Under the pieces are notes generated by a model, which was given only the letters and a program-made list of their open reading frames with translations, searched no databases and was not told the DNA's origin. Positions 51,604 through 59,040 of a stretch of 64,000 nt of DNA are shown piece by piece. Position 1 is the stretch's first letter. Each line of letters starts with the position of its first letter. This DNA is from Agrobacterium larrymoorei (GTDB lineage Bacteria > Pseudomonadota > Alphaproteobacteria > Rhizobiales > Rhizobiaceae), in contig NZ_JAAMFB010000007.1 of assembly GCF_013322225.1 (NCBI RefSeq), positions 1 through 64,000 of the forward strand, read 5' to 3'. The position numbers and the translations under genes were made by a program.

Positions 51604-51708
51604 ACCCTCTGCCGTCATCCTCAGGCCTGTCCCGAGGATCTAACCACGTCGAATAAAATCAAGCCCTAGCAGATCCTCGGGACAAGCCCGAGGTTGACAG
51701 CAGAGGGT
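51604..51708. repeat. Palindromic repeat family C, copy 2
   Basis: A 105-bp copy: outer inverted ends ACCCTCTGC / GCAGAGGGT, then GTCATCCT and TGAC, with hairpins CCTGTCCCGAGGATC and GATCCTCGGGACAAGCCCGAGG, and the middle block GTCGAATAAAATCA also seen at 13868. It lies between convergent genes ending at 51546 and 51800. Confidence 0.8.
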
Positions 51709-51799
51709 GCATTTATCCCTTCATCCGAACAGCGACCGTTCTTCGAAGCGCAGCCCTTTTGTACCGGATGGCCTTGGCTCAAGGCCGATGTTGGACCTC

Positions 51800-52288
51800 T
51801 CAGGCGGCGGTTTCCGCGTCCCATCTGGACGGATCGGCGGTCGCGAAGATTGCATCCAGGTTGAGGAAGCAGATCATCATCTTGTCCTTGGCGAAAATAC
51901 CCTCGGCGAAGCCCGTAGCGGCAATGCCTGCTGCAACGGGAACCGGCTGAAGATCGGCGGCGGACACGGTGAGAATGTCCGAAACGCGGTCAACCATCAG
52001 GCCCACCGTCCTGTTCTTCACACTGGTCACGACGATGGCGCTGCGTTCGGTCGCCTCAGTGGGTGCCATGCCCAGCTTCGTCGAAAGATCGACGATGGGA
52101 ATGACCGTGCCCCGCAGGTTCATGACGCCCAAAACTTCCGGTGGTGTGTGGGGTATCGGCGTCACCGGAGCCCATCCGCGAATTTCGCGGATGGAGGTGG
52201 TGCGAACGGCAAACTGCTGTTCGTGCAGCATGAATGCTATGATTTCCAGGGTGGTATCCGTGCCGACTGACGATGGAGCGATGTTCAT
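51800..52288 (-). CDS. cheW: Chemotaxis coupling protein CheW
   Basis: 162 residues. The CheW SH3-like double barrel is shown by LEIIAFMLHEQQFAVRTTSIREI, the central VLGVMNLRGTVIPIVDLSTKLG, and NRTVGLMVDRVSDIL. It couples receptors to CheA. ATG 52286-52288 overlaps the receptor stop codon by one base (TGATG), so the two are translationally coupled. A main che operon is not in the window, so this is an accessory pair. Confidence 0.93.
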   Translation of the reverse strand: MNIAPSSVGTDTTLEIIAFMLHEQQFAVRTTSIREIRGWAPVTPIPHTPPEVLGVMNLRGTVIPIVDLSTKLGMAPTEATERSAIVVTSVKNRTVGLMVDRVSDILTVSAADLQPVPVAAGIAATGFAEGIFAKDKMMICFLNLDAIFATADPSRWDAETAA

Positions 52289-54243
52289 CAGAACTCCTCC
52301 CAATTGTCCTTGGAGGGGGCGAGGGCAGCGTTGCCGGAAAAGGCTGCACTTATCTTCCGGCCAAGTGCGCGGGCAGGGGACGCCGCCGGTCTGTCCGACG
52401 AGGATGCGGTACGCACGCTGGCCGCCGCCACACTGCCTGCACCGGCATAGCTGCCTTCCTGTAGCTTGAACTGGGCCAGAACCTGGTTGAGTGAGTAGAC
52501 TTCGCGGGCAAGCCCGTGGCTTGCCGCATTGCTTTCCTCGACCATCGCCGCGTTCTTCTGCGTGTCCTGATCCATCTGGTTCACAGCGGTATTGATCTGC
52601 TGCAAGCCGGAAGACTGCTCCTGCGCGGACTCGGAAATGGCTGCGACGTGGCGGTTGATTTCCTGGACTTCGGTCACGATGGTTTCCAGCGCGCGGCCCG
52701 TCTCGCCCACCAGCGCTACGCCTTCCTGAACCTGCGTGTTGGAGGTTGTGATCAAGCCCTTGATATCTTTTGCGGCATTGGCCGAACGCTGTGCCAGTTC
52801 ACGCACTTCCTGCGCAACCACCGCAAAGCCCTTGCCTGCCTCACCGGCACGCGCTGCTTCCACACCCGCATTCAGCGCCAAAAGATTGGTCTGGAAGGCG
52901 ATTTCATCGATGACGCCGATGATGTTGGAAATTTCGTTGGCCGACTTGGAGATCTGCTCCATCGCGGACACGGCCTTGCGAACCACGTTGCCGGACTGCT
53001 CTGCACCCAGCTTCGCACGGCTGACCAGTTCGCCCGCTTCTTGCGCACGGCGCGTTGCGTCCTTCACGGTGGTGGTGATCTCTTCCAGCGCCGCTGCGGT
53101 TTCCTCCACCGCTGCTGCCTGCTGTTCCGTGCGCTTGGCAAGGTCGTCGGCAGCGGACTTGATTTCGTTTGCACCGGAATCGATGGCGCGCGCGTTTTGT
53201 GCCACCTTGGTCAGTGTGGACTGCAGCTGCTCCGCCGCCCGGTTGAAATCGACGCGGATACCATCGAGGCTCGGGGCGAAAGCCTGCTCGATACGGTGGG
53301 TCGTATCACCCTGCGCGATCTTGGAAAGGGCTGTCGCCAGATTGTCTACCGCAAACTGAACCTCTGCGGCTTCCTTCGCCTTCTGCCTGTCGCGCTCGAT
53401 GCGCTCCTGTTCGGAAAGCGAGCGGTTGGCCTGGGTTTCCTGCTCCAGACGAATGCGCTCGAGGGCGTTTTCACGGAAGGTCTGGACGGTATCGGCCATC
53501 TGGCCAACCTCGTCCCGGCGGTCACGGCCGTCGATCTCGGCGGCGGTATCGCCTGCGGCAAGCGCGGTCATCCGTTCGCGCAGACGCGAAATCGGCTGGG
53601 TTATGCCGCGGGAGGTGATGTAGAGGCCAAGACCGATCACCAGCAGCGAAAGACAAATGAGGCCAATGACGGCATTCAGCACGGTCTGGCTGGTTTTTGC
53701 GCTCAGCCGCTCGTTGCCGTCTTTCAACGCCTGAATGAGTTGATCGTTGCCGCCGCTGATCTTAGGCGACACTTCGCCAAGCTTGACGAGAAGGCTGAGC
53801 GCGGTCTGCTGCGCCTCGGCCCGCTGTCCGGCCTGTGCCTGCGCAATGGCGCGGTCTGCGATCGCTTCCATCTCGGTAACACCCTTGACGATCTCGCGAG
53901 AGATTTCCGTGCGGGCGGGGAATAGTTGGATGACGAGGTTCTGGCGCTCTTCGAGCTGTTTGCGATCCGCCTTGAAAGTCTGCACCGCCTTGGCAAAATC
54001 GGCACTGGCGGGATCGTTCAGCGATGCGCGCAACGTCTGCATGCCAAGCGCATTGAGGTTGCCGCTGGTACGGGCGTTGAGAATTCCTGCAAGTGCGGTT
54101 TCGTTGATGAACTTGCCGTATTCGTCGTCAGTTTGATTGTAATTCCAGCTGACATATCCGACGCCAATCAGAGAGGCGATGCTCATCAGCGTTATGACGG
54201 AGATAACCTTCGTCTGTATCTTCGTGTTCTTCAAGAATGACAT
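52288..54243 (-). CDS. Methyl-accepting chemotaxis protein
   Basis: 651 residues. Helix 1 (about 13-33), a periplasmic four-helix sensor domain, helix 2 (about 190-212), a HAMP domain, and the signalling domain whose hairpin tip is IGVIDEIAFQTNLLALNAGVEAARAG. The protein ends NWEEF, a pentapeptide of the xWxxF type that tethers CheR and CheB, which marks it as an abundant, high-adaptation receptor. Ligand unknown. Start ATG 54241-54243; the 27 extra residues of the longer frame are leader. Confidence 0.93.
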   Translation of the reverse strand: MSFLKNTKIQTKVISVITLMSIASLIGVGYVSWNYNQTDDEYGKFINETALAGILNARTSGNLNALGMQTLRASLNDPASADFAKAVQTFKADRKQLEERQNLVIQLFPARTEISREIVKGVTEMEAIADRAIAQAQAGQRAEAQQTALSLLVKLGEVSPKISGGNDQLIQALKDGNERLSAKTSQTVLNAVIGLICLSLLVIGLGLYITSRGITQPISRLRERMTALAAGDTAAEIDGRDRRDEVGQMADTVQTFRENALERIRLEQETQANRSLSEQERIERDRQKAKEAAEVQFAVDNLATALSKIAQGDTTHRIEQAFAPSLDGIRVDFNRAAEQLQSTLTKVAQNARAIDSGANEIKSAADDLAKRTEQQAAAVEETAAALEEITTTVKDATRRAQEAGELVSRAKLGAEQSGNVVRKAVSAMEQISKSANEISNIIGVIDEIAFQTNLLALNAGVEAARAGEAGKGFAVVAQEVRELAQRSANAAKDIKGLITTSNTQVQEGVALVGETGRALETIVTEVQEINRHVAAISESAQEQSSGLQQINTAVNQMDQDTQKNAAMVEESNAASHGLAREVYSLNQVLAQFKLQEGSYAGAGSVAAASVRTASSSDRPAASPARALGRKISAAFSGNAALAPSKDNWEEF

Positions 54244-54697
54244 GATGTCCCCTAGACAGTCCGTTGCGAAACCGGCTTGCAAATTCTGATCAGCAGTCGG
54301 TAAAACATCGCGCGTAGCCACTCCCGCTCATCGGGCAGCAAGCAGCCATCACTTCGCATCTTTCAGGATGCGACCGTCCGCTTGGGTCTACTGGCCCCGC
54401 ACTTCCAGGAGCCTGCTCTTACGGAATGTCATCATATCTCTAAATTAAACGTTACAAATTCAGTGTAAGGAGTTGCGTCCTATTTGATTATGTTTATCCA
54501 AGTATTTGAATAATATTTTATATTTAAGAATGCTTATTTTACTGTAGGTGATCGAATTGTCGTGGTTGACCGAAAAGGGTCGAACTGTCGGATCTAGGAG
54601 CCAGAATGATAAGGCACGTCGCACAATACTCGTCCGTGCAACCTGCTTGATCTCGATTTCGCATGGGCTGAGCCCTTCATCTTAAGCGAAAACGCCT
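54244..54697. other. 454-bp leader/intergenic region of the chemoreceptor
   Basis: No gene. On the minus strand it carries a structured leader (54310-54425): a perfect stem CGCATC / GATGCG (54355-54372), a CCCG / CGGG hairpin (54323-54335) and a GGCC-rich block near 54395. Next to it is AT-rich DNA (54430-54545) that probably holds the promoter. A short TCGTGGTTGACCG...AGGGTCGAACTG repeat-like stretch lies at 54558-54596. Confidence 0.5.
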
Positions 54698-55678
54698 TTA
54701 GCGGCGAATGACCAGTCTTTCCGCGTTCTGGCTCTCTTTAGGCAGTGTCGTTTCTTCCGGGGATGGGCTGAGGGTGTAGCGGTCTGCACGCCGCCAGCTC
54801 TCCACCCGCTCCTCGCATTGTGCCGGGTCGAGACTGTCCAGCATCAATTCGGCTCCGGTCATGTCGCCCTTGCGCGCTTTCAGATGCGGATAGAAGCATT
54901 CGATGACGAAGGCCGCATCGCCAAATTCCATGCCCAGACCCGTCAGCGTGGTCGCCAGTTGCTGGCCGGAAATGTCGAGCATGATCCGCTCCGAAAGCCA
55001 GTGGCTGGCGGATAGCGAATCTGACAACGCCACTGAAAACTGGCGGGCGTTTCGTTCCCGCGCAAAGCGCACCAACAGCGCTTCCTGAACGTCGGTCAGC
55101 CGGCGTATGCCCAGATTGTCTCCCGCAGTACGGCGGAACTGGTGCGCCATGGTGCGCAACTGGCGACGCAGGCTCTCCTCGCGCTCGGCAATGGCCTGTT
55201 CGGTTACCTGTATTTGATGGGTCGTCGTCGTTTCCAGCTCTTCGCTCGGTCTTACCGGCGCGCTGCGAGAATGGCGAAGTCCGACCAGCGCGTCGACGAC
55301 GGTGGGAGAAAGATCGTCTCGGCGCACGATGGCGCGGGCATGTGCCGAGCCCTGGGTGCGGGCAATGGCGATCAATGTTTCGTCACGCAGTGCTTTGGAA
55401 GATACGAGAAAGGGCGCGGCCAGCGAAATGGGCTGGCTTGCGATGAAGAAGGCCACTGCGGAAGGCACATTAGGATTTTGCGACAGTGCCGCTATCGCTT
55501 CTCTCTTGGCCTCAATCGTGGATGCGGAAAACACCGGCAGAAACAGCTCTGCAAACTGGCGCAATTCCGATTTGGTTGGATGAGAAAGCCCTTCAAAACT
55601 CGATACCGTGGCCATCAGCACCACATCTTTCTTCCGTTCGGCGCTTGGCCTTTCAAGTTCTCGAAACCGGTCTGTCAA
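54698..55678 (-). CDS. DUF2336 protein
   Basis: About 326 residues, helical, soluble. HPTKSELRQFAELFLPVFSASTIEAKREAIAALSQNP and FFIASQPISLAAPFLVSSKALRDETLIAIART are the HEAT-like repeats that define DUF2336, an alphaproteobacterial family without known function. I start it at TTG 55676-55678 (LTDRFRELERPSAERKK) because the conserved-looking sequence begins there; ATG at 55613-55615 is the next option. A near-consensus CtrA box lies at 55735. Confidence 0.8.
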   Translation of the reverse strand: MTDRFRELERPSAERKKDVVLMATVSSFEGLSHPTKSELRQFAELFLPVFSASTIEAKREAIAALSQNPNVPSAVAFFIASQPISLAAPFLVSSKALRDETLIAIARTQGSAHARAIVRRDDLSPTVVDALVGLRHSRSAPVRPSEELETTTTHQIQVTEQAIAEREESLRRQLRTMAHQFRRTAGDNLGIRRLTDVQEALLVRFARERNARQFSVALSDSLSASHWLSERIMLDISGQQLATTLTGLGMEFGDAAFVIECFYPHLKARKGDMTGAELMLDSLDPAQCEERVESWRRADRYTLSPSPEETTLPKESQNAERLVIRR

Positions 55679-55734
55679 CGCACTACCCAACAAGACGCAA
55701 AACAATACAATTCGCGCAAATTAGAACAAACGTG

Positions 55735-55750
55735 TTGACGTCCTGTTAAC
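55735..55750. promoter_or_regulatory. Near-consensus CtrA box upstream of DUF2336
   Basis: TTGA-CGTCCTG-TTAAC matches TTAA-N7-TTAAC with one mismatch (A to G). It lies 57 bases before the likely DUF2336 start on the minus strand. Confidence 0.55.
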
Positions 55751-56193
55751 CACCCACGGGGCAAAGCCCGTTTTTCGAACTATGCACAACAATTTTTTAA
55801 GAAAGAATTTTCGGGAAAGGCATCGCGTGGCGGGCAGCGGAAGGTTTCGTGCCGCGCTGTAAGATCACTCGCGCCGTCTGCTGCTCGATATTGACAATCT
55901 GCGCCAGTGAATAAGCGGGGTACGCCGTTGCACGATAATAATGTGAAGACGACCCCTGACCGTCATCATGGCGGCTGAAAAACCTTAAATCTGAGTCTTC
56001 AGCGGTCCGTCAAAAGCCTATCCACTCAAGATCTGACGGGTCATATCCTGTGCAATCGAAAATTGCCTATCGATTACAAAGACTTCTCTTCGGTTGATGC
56101 TGGCTGGCTGAGCGATTGCGAAATCTGGCCTCTAAAAATCATCTTAGCGCGTAGGCAAAATTTTAACGTGCTTCTGCCCTCGTCATATTAGCG

Positions 56194-56209
56194 TTAACGA
56201 AGGATTAAC
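56194..56209 (+). promoter_or_regulatory. Perfect CtrA box
   Basis: TTAA-CGAAGGA-TTAAC matches the consensus without mismatch, 240 bases upstream of the small gene at 56449. Confidence 0.7.
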
Positions 56210-56330
56210 CTGTCCGTGATTGTAATCTGTGTGCAGACGCTGGATTCGGTGCTAATTTAGTACCTTGCTAAGCGGCGCAAGAAGCAACAATATCGTCTAT
56301 GTCCGTGAGGCTGTAGCTGCTGTTGCGACA

Positions 56331-56378
56331 CATGCCAGTTCGTGGACTGGAATACCCGATGGTTGGGTTTATGGCATG
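56331..56378 (+). promoter_or_regulatory. Three-way-junction-like leader structure
   Basis: Outer stem CATGCC / GGCATG encloses two hairpins, AGT-TCGTGG-ACT (extendable by CC/GG) and ACCC-GATGGTT-GGGT. It lies 70 bases before the start at 56449 and just behind the CtrA box, so it would be part of the transcribed leader. Confidence 0.4.
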
Positions 56379-56448
56379 CTGCGTTGGTGAATACCGGCGC
56401 TCTTTATCAAAAAACAAAACACGTCATGCCTTGCGAAAGGAGAAGATC

Positions 56449-56646
56449 ATGGCAGACATCATATCGTTTCAGGCGGCACTACGCCGTTTTCACAAGGTTG
56501 CCGACGCGGTAAATCCGCCTGCGGGGCCGGCCCAGCTTCTGTTCTTCACCGGTGTACGCTATGAGCGCAGGGAAGTGGAAGCCGCGAAGAAGTCACGCAA
56601 GCGCAAGACGGCCATCAGCGGAGCGGATGCGGCAGCGCATTCCTGA
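56449..56646 (+). CDS. Small basic protein, 65 aa
   Basis: MADIISFQAALRRFHKVADAVNPP, then LLFFTGVRYERREVEAAKKSRKRK; basic at the C-terminus, no membrane segment. The ATG at 56449 has AAAGGAGAAG five bases upstream, a strong site; upstream ATGs (56323) are inside the leader. Family not recognised. It follows a perfect CtrA box and a structured leader, and converges on the DUF1254-like gene. Confidence 0.7.
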   Translation: MADIISFQAALRRFHKVADAVNPPAGPAQLLFFTGVRYERREVEAAKKSRKRKTAISGADAAAHS

Positions 56647-56667
56647 GCGGCAGACATTTTTGAGTTC

Positions 56668-57216
56668 TTACCGCCACGGCGTCGGCTCGCACTTCGCCTC
56701 GCTTAAAAACCTGTTTGCTTCTTCCACGAAGCTTGCCTGTGGCACCATGCTGCGCAACACGGCATAGCCCTTTTCCCGATCTGCTTCCACGAGAATGGAT
56801 TTCGATAGCCTTTCCGGCTGGGCCTTGCGAATGCTCGCAAGCTGCACCTGGCTTGCAATCAGGATATCCAGTTCGCCGCCCGCTGATGTGCGGTCATTCA
56901 TGCTGAATATCTCATTCGATGCGCTATCGAAAATGGCGACGGACCAGAACGGGACCGCGCCGAACCCTGCGAGCCGGACCGGCTGTTCCTCGACATCGAA
57001 AGTGCATATCGCGACGCGCATGAAGGGGTCGCCGCTGGTCAGTTGCGCCCTGTCGGTTGTGTCGTCCAGCAGGTGGAAACGATGCTGCGGCCCTTCCGAC
57101 AAGGCGCGCGTATAGGCATCCCTGTTGGAAAAATGCGGAATAGAAAACAGGATGACCAGATGCAGCACGGCCGCGCCCACAAGGCCGGTAAAGATCGCAA
57201 ACAGAACCCTAAGCAT
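56668..57216 (-). CDS. DUF1254-like membrane-anchored protein
   Basis: 182 residues. One N-terminal membrane helix (VLFAIFTGLVGAAVLHLVILF) and a periplasmic domain with DPFMRVAICTFDVEEQPVRLAGFG and FWSVAIFDSASNEIFSMNDR, as in the short DUF1254 proteins of rhizobia. It overlaps the upstream DUF1214-like gene by eight bases. The pair is conserved; its job is unknown. Confidence 0.8.
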   Translation of the reverse strand: MLRVLFAIFTGLVGAAVLHLVILFSIPHFSNRDAYTRALSEGPQHRFHLLDDTTDRAQLTSGDPFMRVAICTFDVEEQPVRLAGFGAVPFWSVAIFDSASNEIFSMNDRTSAGGELDILIASQVQLASIRKAQPERLSKSILVEADREKGYAVLRSMVPQASFVEEANRFLSEAKCEPTPWR

Positions 57217-57796
57217 TGCCGCATCCTGTCTTGCGAATTTCAGGCATGGCGATGTCGATCAGCCCGGTGCTGCTCGCAACCGGCGTATCCAGCAATGTCA
57301 GAACAAGCTTGAAATTGCCGTTTTTCGGCACTGCCAGCCAATTATAGGTCTGCGCATCGGAAGCAACGGTAAGCGTCATGCCGCTTTCCTGCCCATGCAG
57401 CAGCGTTCGGGAATTCAGCGCCACCGGTCGCCCGGAGCCATCATCAAGAAGGTTGCCCTGTTGATCTGCCACATAAAGCGTCCAGAAACGGGAAGGGGGA
57501 ACGGTTCCCTTCAGGCTGTAGTGGCACCCGCCGCTCAAGCGCTGGCCGTCGCTGTCATTGCTTGCGGTAAAAGTCAGGCCTTCGGCCGTCCCATACAAAA
57601 GCTTGCCTGCATCCGCCCTGTGCGACTTGGCATAGGGGTCGGCCTCCAGCGTCTGTGCTTCGGGAAAGGCATCCCACGCGCCGATCTTGATCGAACCGAA
57701 CCCGGTTGTAGCCTCGAGCGCGGCGAAGGTGGAAAAAACTCCACCGCCGAATGCTATGATGAGCGAGATGGCAACAAGAAATGGAACTCGAAACAC
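57209..57796 (-). CDS. DUF1214-like exported protein
   Basis: 195 residues. An N-terminal membrane helix or signal anchor (FRVPFLVAISLIIAFGGGVFSTF), then the DUF1214 domain: GLTFTASNDSDGQRLSGGCHYSL, FWTLYVADQQGNLL and a C-terminal PKNGNFKLVLTLLDTP. First gene of the DUF1214/DUF1254 pair. DUF1214 domains often follow DUF1254 domains in one chain; here they are separate genes. Confidence 0.85.
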   Translation of the reverse strand: MFRVPFLVAISLIIAFGGGVFSTFAALEATTGFGSIKIGAWDAFPEAQTLEADPYAKSHRADAGKLLYGTAEGLTFTASNDSDGQRLSGGCHYSLKGTVPPSRFWTLYVADQQGNLLDDGSGRPVALNSRTLLHGQESGMTLTVASDAQTYNWLAVPKNGNFKLVLTLLDTPVASSTGLIDIAMPEIRKTGCGNA

Positions 57797-57845
57797 ACTG
57801 TTTTCCCGTTTTGAAACAGCGTCAGGGTTAGCATTGATTCTAAAG

Positions 57846-57938
57846 CATGTCGCGCAAAAGTGTGTAGTGGTTTTGCGATAACGACATGCTTGGGCAAAGA
57901 TTCATGTCGCGCAAAAGTGTGTAGCGGTTTTGCGATAA
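57846..57938. repeat. Direct pair of 36-bp repeats with internal palindrome
   Basis: The same 36 bases occur at 57846-57881 and 57903-57938 with one mismatch (T/C). Each contains the palindromic pair CGCAAAA / TTTTGCG. This word (GTCGCGCAAAAGTGTGTAG...) is a rhizobial repeat type. It lies upstream of the DUF1214 gene and downstream of the small exported protein gene at 57980. Confidence 0.75.
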
Positions 57939-57979
57939 GGAGGTGAATTGCCGCGCGAAAAGACGCGCGGCAGCCGGGC

Positions 57980-58315
57980 TTATTCGTGGATAGTGTAGGA
58001 GCCCATTTCGCAGAGATCCTGCTTGTCGGTGGTGGTGTCGAGGTCTGAACCCTCTTCGAATTCGAAGCGCATGTCATAGCGGCAGACGCTGCGGCCATCC
58101 GCAATGGTGATTTCGATGCTTTCGCCCGGTTCCAGCACCTGCTCACCGAAGACATCGTCTTCCCACTCGTTAACGCCAACCGGAGAAGTATAAAAGCGGG
58201 TAAGAACGGAATTCGTACCGTTTTTCAGCGTGAAGGTAAGGTCTTCAGCTTTGGCGACTGCAGAAATCGAAAGCAGAATTGCCGATGTTGCGAGAAATAT
58301 GCGGGCCTTCTTCAT
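57980..58315 (-). CDS. Small exported protein, 111 aa
   Basis: Signal peptide MKKARIFLATSAILLSISAVAKA, then a beta-rich domain (LTFTLKNGTNSVLTRFYTSP, EDDVFGEQVLEPGESIEITIADGRSVCRYDMRFEF) with two cysteines. The asparagine-rich, C2-like look is shared by small periplasmic proteins of rhizobia that databases sometimes mislabel argininosuccinate lyase; it lacks that enzyme's motifs. Role unknown. Confidence 0.7.
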   Translation of the reverse strand: MKKARIFLATSAILLSISAVAKAEDLTFTLKNGTNSVLTRFYTSPVGVNEWEDDVFGEQVLEPGESIEITIADGRSVCRYDMRFEFEEGSDLDTTTDKQDLCEMGSYTIHE

Positions 58316-58527
58316 GTTTTCCCCCAGAAAACAAAATGGATATCAGAAATAAGAACTCCATTTAGAGAGGGCGAAGGCAAAAAGTAAAGTATGCGTGATA
58401 TGAATATTCAACGATATCGTTAAAATCGCAGGCTCACATGGTCCGGCTCCGTACCGCTTTGCGGACTGGTAGGCGTGGCGCATTTTTGTTAGCGTCCCCC
58501 ACGTTTCAGTAGAATCGAGGTGCCGGT

Positions 58528-58998
58528 ATGCCCAAAAGCAGTTCGCACGAAAACGAGACCAAAACGCCTTCGACAAACCTTCCCGATGCTTCGGCTGGGG
58601 GCGCTGACCATCCGGCCTCCCGGCTGATCGATGAGCGGATCGCCGAATTGAAGGACTGGCGTGGCGACACACTCGCCCGCATCCGCGCCCTCATTCACGA
58701 AGCAGACGCACAGGTGGAAGAAGACTGGAAATGGCGTGGCGTCCCTGTTTGGTCCCACGCGGGCATCATCTGCACCGGCGAGACGTACAAATCCGTGGTG
58801 AAGCTCACCTTTGCCCACGGCGCATCGCTGGACGATCCGTTGAACCTGTTCAACTCCAGTCTCGAAGGCAACACGCGCCGCGCCATCGACATTCATGAGG
58901 GGGAAGAGATTGAGGCGCAGGGCTTCAAGGAGCTAGTCATGGCCGCCATCCAATTTAACGAGAAGAAAGCGGCCACTAAGTGGAAGAAGCAGGTTTGA
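58528..58998 (+). CDS. DUF1801 (YdhG-like) protein
   Basis: 156 residues. The N-terminal 35 are polar and disordered; residues about 40-150 are DUF1801: ERIAELKDWRGDTLARIRALIHEADAQVEEDWKWRGVPVWSHAGIICTGETYKSVVKLTFAHGA. A small alpha/beta fold with a presumed ligand pocket, no known activity. ATG at 58528. Confidence 0.85.
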   Translation: MPKSSSHENETKTPSTNLPDASAGGADHPASRLIDERIAELKDWRGDTLARIRALIHEADAQVEEDWKWRGVPVWSHAGIICTGETYKSVVKLTFAHGASLDDPLNLFNSSLEGNTRRAIDIHEGEEIEAQGFKELVMAAIQFNEKKAATKWKKQV

Positions 58999-59040
58999 TA
59001 GCGAGGGGTCATCCTCAATTGCTCAGATGACCCTCACTTC

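Larger units (their letters stand above)
55679..56448. other. 770-bp intergenic region between DUF2336 and a small gene
   Basis: No credible gene. It holds the two CtrA-type boxes (55735 and 56194), a hairpin CGGGGC-AAA-GCCCG-TTTTT near 55759-55775 that resembles a terminator without an obvious gene, and a structured segment at 56331-56378. A small RNA gene in this region is possible but not shown. Confidence 0.5.

Noticed and set aside
52516-53925. A 469-residue plus-strand frame over the chemoreceptor
   Set aside because: It mirrors the coiled-coil repeats of the receptor signalling domain and lacks any start context.
57980-58315. Argininosuccinate lyase
   Set aside because: Similar small exported proteins carry this label in databases, but the 111-residue protein has a signal peptide and none of the lyase motifs.
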